A stretch of DNA of 64,000 nucleotides, taken from Sinorhizobium psoraleae. GTDB taxonomy: Bacteria > Pseudomonadota > Alphaproteobacteria > Rhizobiales > Rhizobiaceae. How positions within the stretch are numbered: position 1 is the first letter of the stretch; each line of letters opens with the position of its first letter. A program made the translations under genes and the position numbers. The notes under the pieces are model-generated. The model was not told the DNA's origin. It worked only from the letters and a program-made list of their open reading frames with translations, and searched no databases. The stretch lies in NCBI RefSeq assembly GCF_013283645.1, contig NZ_JABEKV010000001.1, positions 1,356,577 through 1,420,576 on the forward strand, given 5' to 3'. This document shows positions 16,998 through 25,356 of the stretch, in pieces.

Positions 16998-18995
16998 CTA
17001 CATGAAGTCCCGCTTGATGCGCTTTTCGAAGCTCTTCTCGAAAATTTTCTGTTCGCCCTCGAAAGCCTCGACTTTTGCCGACGTGATCCACTCCGTCTGC
17101 GTACAGGCCAAACGTGACGTCGAAACCGTCCTGACCGACCAGTCGTCGCGGCGCGCGACGCAGGTCCAGGTGGAAAGGCCCGTCATCGAATGCGGGTCGC
17201 CAGGCGCGATGGACCAGGTCTCGTCGCGGATATCCTGGGTGGCATAGCCGGTGTCCGGATGTTCGGAAAGCCCGGTGTCCTCGTAGATCCGATAGTGAGT
17301 CAATCCCTTCGTCATGTCGCGCTCGACGGTGCGGCGCGTTTTCCCCGGCGAATGCTCGATGTAGTGCGGCAGCGGGTTCGGGTTTGCGGGCTGCGGCACG
17401 ACGATTTCGCGATGGTCGCCCAGGAGTGGCAGCGACAGCGAAAGGGTGGCGGTGTCGATTGTCAGGCCCGGATCGGTCGGCGGCGGCAGGATCATCGGCC
17501 AGTAGGACGTCGAGAGCGACAGGCGGATGCGGTGACCGGCGCGGAAACGATAGCCGCAGGCGTCGAGCACCAGCGCCACACGCGCCTTGTGGTTCTTCTC
17601 CATCGGTATCGGCTTCGCATTGCCGTTGCGATGGGCGAGATTGAGGACGCCGAAGGCGACGCGCGTCGCCGTGCCGTCGGGATGGACATCGACGAGGCGT
17701 GCGACGAGGTTGGCGGTGTCGGCGCCGCAGGCTACATCGAGACTGAGGACCGGCTGTCCGAGATAATCCTGCGCTTCGAGAAGCGGGTGCGTTTCGAAGG
17801 TGAGGGACCCGGCGTCATCCATGCGCTGGTCGCCTGCCATTTCGGCATCCGGCTTCAGCGTAAAATATTCGCCGGCAGCCGTGCCGGTGTCGAGCGGTGA
17901 GCGGAGGTAGACGTCGCCGACGCCCTTCGCCGAAGAAGCTCCGGCGGTCAGACTGCCGTCGCCCGCGATCGCAAAGTTGCGCATTTCCGGCGAGGTCCAG
18001 ACGTCCTTGCCGATCCATCGCCCCGGATCCTCGTTTCGTCTGAGCGCAGGGCTCGGACCATCGAGGATGTAGGCGCGCATTTGCGGCAGCTGTTCTGCGT
18101 CGTTTTTCTCGTCCCTCAGCCAGCGGTTCCACCAGCGGATCGCCTCGCTGTGGAAATCGGCACGCGGCTTCGGCCAGGCGAAATGCGGGTATTTATGAAC
18201 CCAGGGACCGATTAGCGCCTTTGCCTTGCCGCCGAGGCCCTCGACAGCCTTGATCGGGGTATTGCGATAGCCGTCCGCCCAACCGGCGATCACCAGGGCG
18301 GGGATCGGGAATCCGTCGAAATTCTCCGAGATCGAGCCGTGGCGCCAGAAATCGTCGCGGCGCTGGTGTTCGAGCCACTCCTCCATGAAGAAGGCCTCAT
18401 TCTCCAGCCGCTCCAGCCACATCTCCTTCCATTGTTCACCGACGAGCACCGGATCCGGAGAACGCGATTGATAGGCGAGCATGGTCGCCGCCCAGGAGAG
18501 CTGCGCCGAGAGATGGCAGCCGTTCTTGTAATGGATGTCGTCATTGTAGCGATCGACGGTTGACGCGATCGAGATGACCGCCTTCAGTGCCGGCGGCTTG
18601 AGGGCGGCCACCTGCAGGCAGTTGAAGCCACCCCAGGAAATGCCCATCATGCCGACCTTGCCGTTGGACCAAGGCTGCGACGCGATCCATTCGATGATCT
18701 CGCACCCATCGGAAAGTTCGCGCGGCGTGTATTCGCCGTCGATCACGCCATCGGATTCGCCTGAGCCTCGGATGTCGACGCGCACGCCGGCGATGCCGGC
18801 AGCCGCGAAGACCGGATAGGTGGATTCGTCGCGTGCACAGGTGCCGTCGCGCTTGCGATAGGGCAGATATTCGAGCACGGCCGGCACCGGGTTCTGCTCC
18901 GTGCCTTCGGGCATCCAGATGCGCGCGGCAAGCCGCGTCCCGTCCTTGAGCGTGATCCATTCGTTCTCGATGACGGTGAAATTGCGATCGGCCAC
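16998..18995 (-). CDS. CocE/NonD-family hydrolase (X-Pro dipeptidyl-peptidase S15-like)
   Basis: A 665-residue protein. An alpha/beta-hydrolase domain has the nucleophile elbow GISWGGFN, with VRVDIRGSGESDG upstream and GPWVHKYPH near the catalytic His. A C-terminal jelly-roll typical of the CocE/PepX group follows (PVLSLDVACGAD, GHRIRLSLSTSYWP). Members act as serine esterases or aminopeptidases; the substrate is not predictable. Start is GTG with GGAAGG upstream. It is convergent with the ACT-domain gene and lies downstream of a binding-protein gene on the same strand, separated by a dispersed repeat. Confidence 0.87.
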   Translation of the reverse strand: MADRNFTVIENEWITLKDGTRLAARIWMPEGTEQNPVPAVLEYLPYRKRDGTCARDESTYPVFAAAGIAGVRVDIRGSGESDGVIDGEYTPRELSDGCEIIEWIASQPWSNGKVGMMGISWGGFNCLQVAALKPPALKAVISIASTVDRYNDDIHYKNGCHLSAQLSWAATMLAYQSRSPDPVLVGEQWKEMWLERLENEAFFMEEWLEHQRRDDFWRHGSISENFDGFPIPALVIAGWADGYRNTPIKAVEGLGGKAKALIGPWVHKYPHFAWPKPRADFHSEAIRWWNRWLRDEKNDAEQLPQMRAYILDGPSPALRRNEDPGRWIGKDVWTSPEMRNFAIAGDGSLTAGASSAKGVGDVYLRSPLDTGTAAGEYFTLKPDAEMAGDQRMDDAGSLTFETHPLLEAQDYLGQPVLSLDVACGADTANLVARLVDVHPDGTATRVAFGVLNLAHRNGNAKPIPMEKNHKARVALVLDACGYRFRAGHRIRLSLSTSYWPMILPPPTDPGLTIDTATLSLSLPLLGDHREIVVPQPANPNPLPHYIEHSPGKTRRTVERDMTKGLTHYRIYEDTGLSEHPDTGYATQDIRDETWSIAPGDPHSMTGLSTWTCVARRDDWSVRTVSTSRLACTQTEWITSAKVEAFEGEQKIFEKSFEKRIKRDFM

Positions 18996-19077
18996 CTTGT
19001 CTACCTTCCATGCCTGACTATTGAGATGCGGGATGCGGGCGGAAAACCGCCCGCATCTTTTTCTTCATCCCGCTTTG

Positions 19078-19137
19078 CAGCGCCGCGCGTCCAATCGGAC
19101 GCGCAAAGCTCGCTGTAGCACTTTGAATTGCTGCATT
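19078..19137. repeat. Dispersed nested-stem repeat (copy b)
   Basis: CAGCGCCGCGCGTCC, AATC, GGACGCGCAAAGCTCGCTG, then TAGCACTTTGAATTGCTGCAT. The inner stem GCGCGTCC/GGACGCGC is perfect and the outer arms CAGCG/CGCTG flank it. It lies just after the stop of the binding-protein gene and could also act as a terminator. Confidence 0.8.
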
Positions 19138-19176
19138 TGTGCGACGTCAGGTGATTCCACCTGACTGCAAAATGCT

Positions 19177-20760
19177 TTAGCTTTCGAACCAGACGCGGCT
19201 TCCGACATAGCCGTTCGAAAGGTCGTTGCCGATATCGTGCACGAAGCCCTTCAGCGAGGCGGAGGCGGCGTTCACGTAGTCGTTGAAGACGGGCAGGATC
19301 AGGCCGCCTTCGTCGCGCACCATAATCGCCATCGTATGATAGAGTTCCTTGCGCTTGGCGTCGTCAAGCTCGGACCTTGCCTGGAGCAGGAGTTTGTCGA
19401 AATCCTTCCGCTTGAAGCGCGTGTCGTTCCACTCGGCGCTGGAGAGATACGAGGTCGAGTAACGGGAATCCTGCGTCGGGCGGCCGCCCCAGTAGGAGGC
19501 GCAGAAGGGCTGGACGTTCCAGACATTGGTCCAGTAGCCGTCCTCCGGTTCACGCCGGACTTCAAGCTCGATGCCGGCCTTCTTGGCGCTTTCCTGGAAG
19601 AGAACCGCCGCATCGACGGCGCCCGGGAAGGCGGCGTCGGAAGTGCGCAGCAGGATCGGCCGGTCATGACCGGATTTCTTGTAATGGAATGCAGCCTTGT
19701 CCGGGTCATAGACGCGCTGTTCGATTCCCTCCGGCGCGAGCGCGTAGTTCTCGTTGACCGGGTAATCGTTACCGAGCTTGCCGTAACCGCCGACAGCCCG
19801 GTCCAGGATGGCCTGCCGATCGATCGCGTATTTCAGCGCCATCCTGAGGTCGTTGTTGTCGAAGGGCGCCGTGTCGCAATGCATCAGGAAGCTGTAGAAG
19901 CCCTTGCCTGGCGTCTGGAGGATCTGGACGCGCGGCGCACGCTTGAGAAGCGATACGGTTTTCGGATCCACGTTGTTGATGAAGTGCACCTGGCCGGAGG
20001 AAAGGGCCGCGATGCGCGCCGAGTTGTCGTTCATGACGATGATCTCGACGCTGTCGACATAGCCGCGGTCCGAGCGCCAGTCGGCTGCGTTCTTTTCAAA
20101 GGTGGCGCGGATGCCGGCCTCGTAGCTTACGAGCTTGTATGGACCCGTTCCGATCGGCGAGGCAGGATTTTCGACGCCGCCGCCCGGCTGGATGATCAGG
20201 TGGTAATCGGTGAGAAGCAGCGGCAGGTCGGCATTGCCTTCCGAGAGCGTCAGAACGAGATCGCCGGCCTTTTCCTCGATCGTCTTGATCGAGCGCATGA
20301 GGCCTAGCGCACCCGATTTCGAACCCTCGTCGGAATGGCGCTTCAGCGTCGCGACGACGTCCGCCACCGTCAGCTTGCGTCCGTCATGGAAGGAGATGTC
20401 GTTGCGGATCTTGAAGGTCCACACCGAAGCATCCGCGGAAGGCTCCCAGGAAGAAGCGATCGAGGGCAGGGGCGCGCCGGTCACCGGATCGGATTCGACG
20501 AGCTTGTCGCCCCAGAGATGGCCGATCACGAAGGAGACGGAGCCGGTATAGGCGGCGGGATCCAGGGAATCGGTTGTCGCGCCTCCCTTGAGGCCGAGCT
20601 TCAAGTGGCCGCCGCGTTTCGGCTCCTGTGCCTGGGCTTTGCCCGGCAAGCTACCGAGGCCGGCGGCGATGCCGAGTGCTGCGGTGCCCGCGAGGAAGCC
20701 GCGGCGGTTGATGCCGGCCGGAACGATAAGGCCGTCGGGACGCTTCGTGAATTCGGTCAT
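19177..20760 (-). CDS. ABC transporter periplasmic binding protein, family 5 (dipeptide/opine/nickel type), Tat-exported
   Basis: A 527-residue SBP_bac_5 protein with a twin-arginine signal (NRRGFLAGTAALGIAAGLG) and mature start EPKRGGHLKLGLKGG. It is closely similar along its whole length to the product at 25356-26945 (shared blocks such as LSSGQVH, NNDLRMALKYA, YDPDKAAFHYKKSGH, YWTNVWNVQPF), so the two are paralogues from a duplication. It has no permease genes of its own next to it; the nearest transporter genes are the DppBCDF-like set beyond the XRE gene, which it probably serves. The start at 20760 has AAGGGGAA about 9 bases upstream. Substrate unknown; quaternary amines are possible from context. 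Confidence 0.85.
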   Translation of the reverse strand: MTEFTKRPDGLIVPAGINRRGFLAGTAALGIAAGLGSLPGKAQAQEPKRGGHLKLGLKGGATTDSLDPAAYTGSVSFVIGHLWGDKLVESDPVTGAPLPSIASSWEPSADASVWTFKIRNDISFHDGRKLTVADVVATLKRHSDEGSKSGALGLMRSIKTIEEKAGDLVLTLSEGNADLPLLLTDYHLIIQPGGGVENPASPIGTGPYKLVSYEAGIRATFEKNAADWRSDRGYVDSVEIIVMNDNSARIAALSSGQVHFINNVDPKTVSLLKRAPRVQILQTPGKGFYSFLMHCDTAPFDNNDLRMALKYAIDRQAILDRAVGGYGKLGNDYPVNENYALAPEGIEQRVYDPDKAAFHYKKSGHDRPILLRTSDAAFPGAVDAAVLFQESAKKAGIELEVRREPEDGYWTNVWNVQPFCASYWGGRPTQDSRYSTSYLSSAEWNDTRFKRKDFDKLLLQARSELDDAKRKELYHTMAIMVRDEGGLILPVFNDYVNAASASLKGFVHDIGNDLSNGYVGSRVWFES

Positions 20761-20831
20761 TTTCGAGTTCCCCTTTGTGTGTTTGTTCAAGGAAAAACCT
20801 AGCGCCTGCCGGACAGCATGCAATTTCGCGA

Positions 20832-20860
20832 CTTGACGTTGGTTTACGCTAGTTTACGCT
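20832..20860 (+). promoter_or_regulatory. Putative promoter with overlapping direct-repeat operator for the XRE gene
   Basis: A rhizobial-type -35 CTTGAC at 20832-20837, 17 bases, then TACGCT at 20855-20860. The spacer and -10 contain two direct repeats GTTTACGCT (20842-20850 and 20852-20860), one helical turn apart. A repressor bound there would block the promoter, so self-control by the XRE protein is plausible. Confidence 0.5.
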
Positions 20861-20889
20861 GCCAGCATCAAAGGTTTGGGAATACCGAC

Positions 20890-21684
20890 GTGGAGCAGGC
20901 CGATACATTCGTCATCAATTTGCGGTTCGCCTGCGCCACCCGGCGCTCGATCTCGCAGATTTGCCGCGAGATTGGCATCAATCGCCAGCAGTTCAATCGC
21001 TACATCAGCGGCGAGGCGCGGCCGTCGGCGCACAATGTCGCGCGGATCGCCGCCTTCTTCGGGCTTTCGGCACAGGATTTCTCATTGTCGCCGAAATTGT
21101 TCGAAGCGCGCATGACGCGCCCTGGGCGCGACCGCTCGGAGGCGCGGCTGCTGTTCGAAGGCTTTCCGGGCGACATCTCGGCGCTCAGGCGGCACATCGG
21201 CTATTACCAAACCTATCACATTTCTCCGTCGTGGCCCGGCCTTGTTGTCTGCTCTTGCGCGCGGATATACGAAGACGGCGGCTCCATCCGCGTGAAATCC
21301 ATTGAACGCATCCGCGACGCCGCCAACGAAATCCAGCAGTTCTCGAAATATGTCGGTCTCGTCACTTTCTGGCGAAACCGCATCTTCATCACCGAGCGAA
21401 GCGTCGGTCGGGAGCCAATGCTTTCGCAAACGATCCTGATGCCGTTCGAAGTGCATCAGCGCATCTACCTCCGGGGTACGACCATGGGCGTTTCCTGGCG
21501 CAAGGAAAATCAGCCATACGCATCGCGCATGATCTGGCGCCATATCGGGCAGGAGCCGAATATCCGCCAGATGCTCGAGCGTTGCGGTGTGCTCGCCTTC
21601 GGCTCGCGGCAATTGCCAGCGACGGTTAGGAGCTTTCTCGACACACCGGCCGCCGAGGTGTTGACCGTACCGAGCGAATATTGA
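20890..21684 (+). CDS. XRE-family (Cro/CI-type HTH) transcriptional regulator
   Basis: The N-terminal HTH reads SISQICREIGINRQQFNRYI followed by SGEARPSAHNVARIAAFFGL. The remaining 200 residues form a ligand- or oligomerisation-type domain I do not recognise, with YYQTYHISPSWPGLVVCSC and MGVSWRKENQPYASRMIW. An ATG at 20818 would extend the frame but precedes the candidate promoter, so the GTG at 20890 (264 aa) is preferred. The gene is divergent from one family 5 binding-protein gene and convergent with the fused ATPase gene of the transporter, and is the natural candidate to regulate both (inference). Confidence 0.8.
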   Translation: MEQADTFVINLRFACATRRSISQICREIGINRQQFNRYISGEARPSAHNVARIAAFFGLSAQDFSLSPKLFEARMTRPGRDRSEARLLFEGFPGDISALRRHIGYYQTYHISPSWPGLVVCSCARIYEDGGSIRVKSIERIRDAANEIQQFSKYVGLVTFWRNRIFITERSVGREPMLSQTILMPFEVHQRIYLRGTTMGVSWRKENQPYASRMIWRHIGQEPNIRQMLERCGVLAFGSRQLPATVRSFLDTPAAEVLTVPSEY

Positions 21685-21764
21685 GGGGCGGTGCCGCGAG
21701 GGTGCCGACCGAACGCAGTTCCAGGAAAGCTGTCGCGGTTCCTGTCCGAGTTGCGTCTCGCCAA

Positions 21765-21792
21765 CTTTCTCTCCCCGCGCGGGGAGAGAAAG
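21765..21792. terminator. Perfect 28-bp palindrome between convergent genes, likely bidirectional terminator
   Basis: CTTTCTCTCCCCGC followed directly by its exact reverse complement. It resembles the inner stem of the RIME element. It lies 80 bp after the XRE stop and 3 bp after the ATPase stop on the other strand. T-rich ends flank the stem in both directions. Confidence 0.65.
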
Positions 21793-21795
21793 CGA

Positions 21796-23427
21796 TCAGT
21801 TTCCAGCGCTTTCCATGCGCCGGGTCTTCAGCACCTTTTCCAGCCAGCCGATTTCCATCTCCGGCACAGACTTCAAGAGTAGGTCGGTATAGTCGTCGAA
21901 GGGCGGCGAAAGCACCTTCGACTTCGGACCGAAACGCACCAGGCGACCGCGGTGCATAACCGCGACACTGTCCGCGATGGCCCGCACAATGGCGATGTCG
22001 TGGGTGATAAAGACATAGGAAACAGCGGTTTCCTCCTGAAGCCTGAGAAGCAGATTCAGGATGCCCTCCGCCACGAGTGGATCGAGGGCCGAGGTCGGCT
22101 CGTCGCAGAGAATGAGTTCCGGCTTGGCGGCAAGCGCCCGGGCGATGGCGACCCGCTGCTTCTGGCCGCCGGAAAGTTCGGCCGGATAACGGTCGAGGAA
22201 GCGCGGCCCCATTTCGATCTGGTCGAGCAGCTCCTTGACCCGCTCACTTTTCTCGGCGCCGTGCATGCCGAAATAGAAGGAGAGCGGCCGGCCTATGATG
22301 TCGCGCACCGTCTGGCGCGGGTTCATCGCCGTATCCGCCATCTGATAGATCATCTGGATGCGGCGCAGCTCGTCGCGCGTCCGGCCTTTGAGCGCTTTCG
22401 GCAATTCCTTGCCTTCGAAGGTGATGCGGCCCTCGCTCGGCGGCAAAAGGCCGGTAATGACGCGGGCAAGTGTCGACTTGCCGGAGCCGGATTCGCCGAC
22501 GATCGCCAGCGTCTGGCCCTTCGGCAGGTGCATCGATACGTCGTGCAGCACCTTGAAGCCATTGGCATAGCCGGCATGAACATGCTCGATTTTGAGAAGC
22601 GTGCCGGACTGATCGCCCGCCTCGTCGCGCTTGGTCTGGCGGACGCTGACGAGCGCGCGGGTATAGTCTTCGACCGGTGCCTCGATCACCTGCTTGGTCG
22701 TGCCGTATTCGACGGTCTTGCCATGGCGCAGCACCATGATGTCGTCGGACACTTGCGCGACCACGGCGAGATCGTGGGTGATGTAGAGCGCCGCCGTATG
22801 CGTCTCCTCGATCGCGTGCTTGATCGCGGCAAGCACGTCGATCTGGGTGGTGACGTCTAGCGCCGTGGTCGGTTCGTCGAAGACGATCAGTTCGGGGTTC
22901 GGGCAAAGCGCCATGGCGGTCATTGCACGCTGCAATTGTCCGCCTGAAACCTGGTGGGGGTAGCGCTCGCCGAAAGTTTCGGGATTGGGAAGGCCGAGTA
23001 CACGGAAGAGATAGAGCGCACGTTTCCGGGCTTCGTCCCGCGTCATGATGCCGTGTCGGAGTGAGGCCTCGATGACCTGATCGCCGAGCTTGTGGGCCGG
23101 GTTGAAGGCTGCTGCTGCGGATTGCGCCACATAGCAGACCTGGGCGCCGCGCACCGAGTTGATGCCGGAGCGATCGAGATTCAAGATGTCGCGGCCATTG
23201 AGCAGCACCTCGCCACCGATGATGCGGCAGCCGCCGCGGCCATAAGCAAGTGCCGAGAGGCCGATCGTTGATTTGCCGGCGCCGGACTCGCCGATGAGAC
23301 CAAGCACCTTGCCCTTCTGCAGGTCGAAAGACACGCCTTCGACCAGGGTCACGACCTTGGGCGGCTCGCCCGGCGGATAGCTCGTCGCCTCGATCTTCAG
23401 GTTCTTGACGGAAAGCAACTCAGGCAT
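21796..23427 (-). CDS. ABC transporter ATPase with two fused nucleotide-binding domains (DppD-DppF type)
   Basis: A 543-residue fusion. Domain 1 has GESGAGKST, signature [15 protein letters not shown] and [12 protein letters not shown]. Domain 2 (from about residue 270) has [24 protein letters not shown] and [12 protein letters not shown]. Both nucleotide sites look intact. It powers the family 5 importer formed with the two permeases upstream. Its start overlaps the DppC-like gene end by 8 bases. In many bacteria DppD and DppF are separate proteins; fused versions are common in rhizobia. Confidence 0.92.
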   Translation of the reverse strand: MPELLSVKNLKIEATSYPPGEPPKVVTLVEGVSFDLQKGKVLGLIGESGAGKSTIGLSALAYGRGGCRIIGGEVLLNGRDILNLDRSGINSVRGAQVCYVAQSAAAAFNPAHKLGDQVIEASLRHGIMTRDEARKRALYLFRVLGLPNPETFGERYPHQVSGGQLQRAMTAMALCPNPELIVFDEPTTALDVTTQIDVLAAIKHAIEETHTAALYITHDLAVVAQVSDDIMVLRHGKTVEYGTTKQVIEAPVEDYTRALVSVRQTKRDEAGDQSGTLLKIEHVHAGYANGFKVLHDVSMHLPKGQTLAIVGESGSGKSTLARVITGLLPPSEGRITFEGKELPKALKGRTRDELRRIQMIYQMADTAMNPRQTVRDIIGRPLSFYFGMHGAEKSERVKELLDQIEMGPRFLDRYPAELSGGQKQRVAIARALAAKPELILCDEPTSALDPLVAEGILNLLLRLQEETAVSYVFITHDIAIVRAIADSVAVMHRGRLVRFGPKSKVLSPPFDDYTDLLLKSVPEMEIGWLEKVLKTRRMESAGN

Positions 23428-24247
23428 CGCCGCGCCCTCCTTTCAGGCTCGAGGTCCGCTTCATCAGCCAGTCGACGACGAGGTTGACGCAGATCGCGAG
23501 CGTTGCGATCGCCGCGCCTGGAACGAGCGCCGCGGAAATGCCGAAGATGATGCCGTCCTTGTTGTCCTTCACCATGCCGCCCCAGTCAGCGGCCGGCGGC
23601 TGAATGCCGAGGCCGAGGAAGGAGAGGGTAGAGAGGAACAGGATCGAGAAGGCGAACCGCAGCCCGAATTCGGCAAGCAGCGGCGAAAGCGTGTTCGGCA
23701 GGATCTCCCGGAAGATGATCCAGAGCGAGCCTTCGCCGCGCAGTCGCGCCGCCTCGACGAACTCCATCACGGCGACGTCGAGCGCGACGGCGCGTCCGAT
23801 GCGGAAAACGCGGGTGGAATCGAGCACCGCCATCACGAGGATCAGGATCCAAAGATGCTGCGGCAGAACGGCGAGGACGACGAGGGCGAAGATCAGCGTC
23901 GGGATCGCCATCATCAGGTCGTTGAAACGCGAGAAGAGCTGGTCGACAAAGCCGCCCATCACGGCTGCGGCGAAGCTCAGGATCATGCCGAGGCAGAACG
24001 AGAGGACGGTTGCTGCCAGCGCCACGAGAATGGTGGTGCGGGCGCCATAGATCAGGCGCGAGAGCAGGTCACGCCCGAGATTGTCGGTGCCGAGCAGAAA
24101 GTCGCCGCCGGCGGGCAGCCAGATATCGCCGACAACGTCCCGCTCGCCATAGGGCGCGATAACAGGCGCGAAAATCGCGCAGAGAATGGCGATCGCGATG
24201 CCCGCGATGCCGATCCAGGCGCTCAAGGGAATAGATCTCAGATTCAT
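23420..24247 (-). CDS. ABC transporter permease, DppC-like
   Basis: A 275-residue permease with a first helix at about residues 9-30 (LSAWIGIAGIAIAILCAIFA), the DppC hallmark LLGTDNLGRDLLSRLIYGAR, and the EAA loop EAARLRGEGSLWIIFREILP. It pairs with the DppB-like permease. Its ATG overlaps the upstream stop as ATGA. Substrate follows the binding proteins and is unknown. Confidence 0.9.
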   Translation of the reverse strand: MNLRSIPLSAWIGIAGIAIAILCAIFAPVIAPYGERDVVGDIWLPAGGDFLLGTDNLGRDLLSRLIYGARTTILVALAATVLSFCLGMILSFAAAVMGGFVDQLFSRFNDLMMAIPTLIFALVVLAVLPQHLWILILVMAVLDSTRVFRIGRAVALDVAVMEFVEAARLRGEGSLWIIFREILPNTLSPLLAEFGLRFAFSILFLSTLSFLGLGIQPPAADWGGMVKDNKDGIIFGISAALVPGAAIATLAICVNLVVDWLMKRTSSLKGGRGDA

Positions 24248-25356
24248 CGCGGGTGCCTCAGTCTCGGGTTGGCGAGAATGGCGAGAATGTCTGCCGCCAT
24301 GTTGAGGAAGATGTAGAAGGCCGCAAAGATCAGGCCGCAGGCCTGGACGACCGGCATGTCACGCACGGTCACCGCATCCACCATGTATTGCCCCATGCCC
24401 GGATAGACGAAGACCACTTCGACGACGACGACGCCAACAACCAGATAGGCCAGGTTGAGTGCGATGACGTTGATGACCGGTGCCACGGCGTTCGGAGCGG
24501 CGTGGCGGGCAATGATGCGGAAGGTGCCGAGACCTTTGAGCTCAGCGGTCTCGACATAGGCGGAGGACATGACGTTGAGGATCGCCGCCCGCGTCATGCG
24601 CATCATGTGAGCGAGGACAACAAGAACGAGGGTTGCCACTGGAAGGGCGATCGCAGACAGTCGCTCGCCCAATGACATGCTGTCGTAGACGGTCGCCGGG
24701 AACGTCGCCACACCCCATTGGACGGCGAAGAACATGATCAGCAGGTAGCCGATGAAGAATTCAGGCAGCGAGATCGCCGCGAGCGATATCACATTGATGA
24801 TCTTGTCCGGCATTCGATTGCGGAATTGCACGGCCAGCATGCCGAGCCCGACGGCGAGCGGCACCGAGATGAGCGCGGCGAAGAAGGCGAGGAACAGCGA
24901 ATTGCCGAGGCGATTGCCGATCTGCTCGCTGACGGAGTTCTTGCTTGCCCAGGAGGTACCGAAGTCACCCTGGACGGCGCCGCCGAGCCAAGTGAGATAA
25001 CGCTCGGTCCAGGGCCGGTCGAGGCCAAGGTCCTTGCGAATGTTTTCGACCGCCTGCGGCGTCGCCGATTGGCCGAGATAGGTGGTGGCGAAATCGCCCG
25101 GCAGGGCTTCGATGCCGCCGAAGATCATCAGCGACACGGCAAAAAGCAACCCGACACTCAGTCCGAGGCGCTGAAGGATCAGCGCCACGAGAGGACGGCG
25201 AAAGACGAAACGCCGCCAGAAGGTGCCACCGATCGCGCCAGTTGCTGCGGTGGGGTTGGGTTTTGCTGGCACTCCGGAAAGGTCGGCGGACCGCGGTTGC
25301 TCACCCGCGGTCCCATCCGTCAGAACCGGACCAGTCATTGGTCCGCTTTCCATCAT
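24244..25356 (-). CDS. ABC transporter permease, DppB-like, with long N-terminal extension
   Basis: About 370 residues. The DppB core begins near residue 55 (LILQRLGLSVGLLFAVSLMI) with LGLDRPWTERYLTWLGGA and the EAA loop ETAELKGLGTFRIIARHAAP. The first ~50 residues are a hydrophilic Pro/Ala-rich extension absent from E. coli DppB. Start at 25356 is chosen because its ATG overlaps the binding-protein stop as TGATG; ATGs at 25353 and 25338 are alternatives. Partner of the DppC-like permease. Confidence 0.88.
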   Translation of the reverse strand: MMESGPMTGPVLTDGTAGEQPRSADLSGVPAKPNPTAATGAIGGTFWRRFVFRRPLVALILQRLGLSVGLLFAVSLMIFGGIEALPGDFATTYLGQSATPQAVENIRKDLGLDRPWTERYLTWLGGAVQGDFGTSWASKNSVSEQIGNRLGNSLFLAFFAALISVPLAVGLGMLAVQFRNRMPDKIINVISLAAISLPEFFIGYLLIMFFAVQWGVATFPATVYDSMSLGERLSAIALPVATLVLVVLAHMMRMTRAAILNVMSSAYVETAELKGLGTFRIIARHAAPNAVAPVINVIALNLAYLVVGVVVVEVVFVYPGMGQYMVDAVTVRDMPVVQACGLIFAAFYIFLNMAADILAILANPRLRHPR

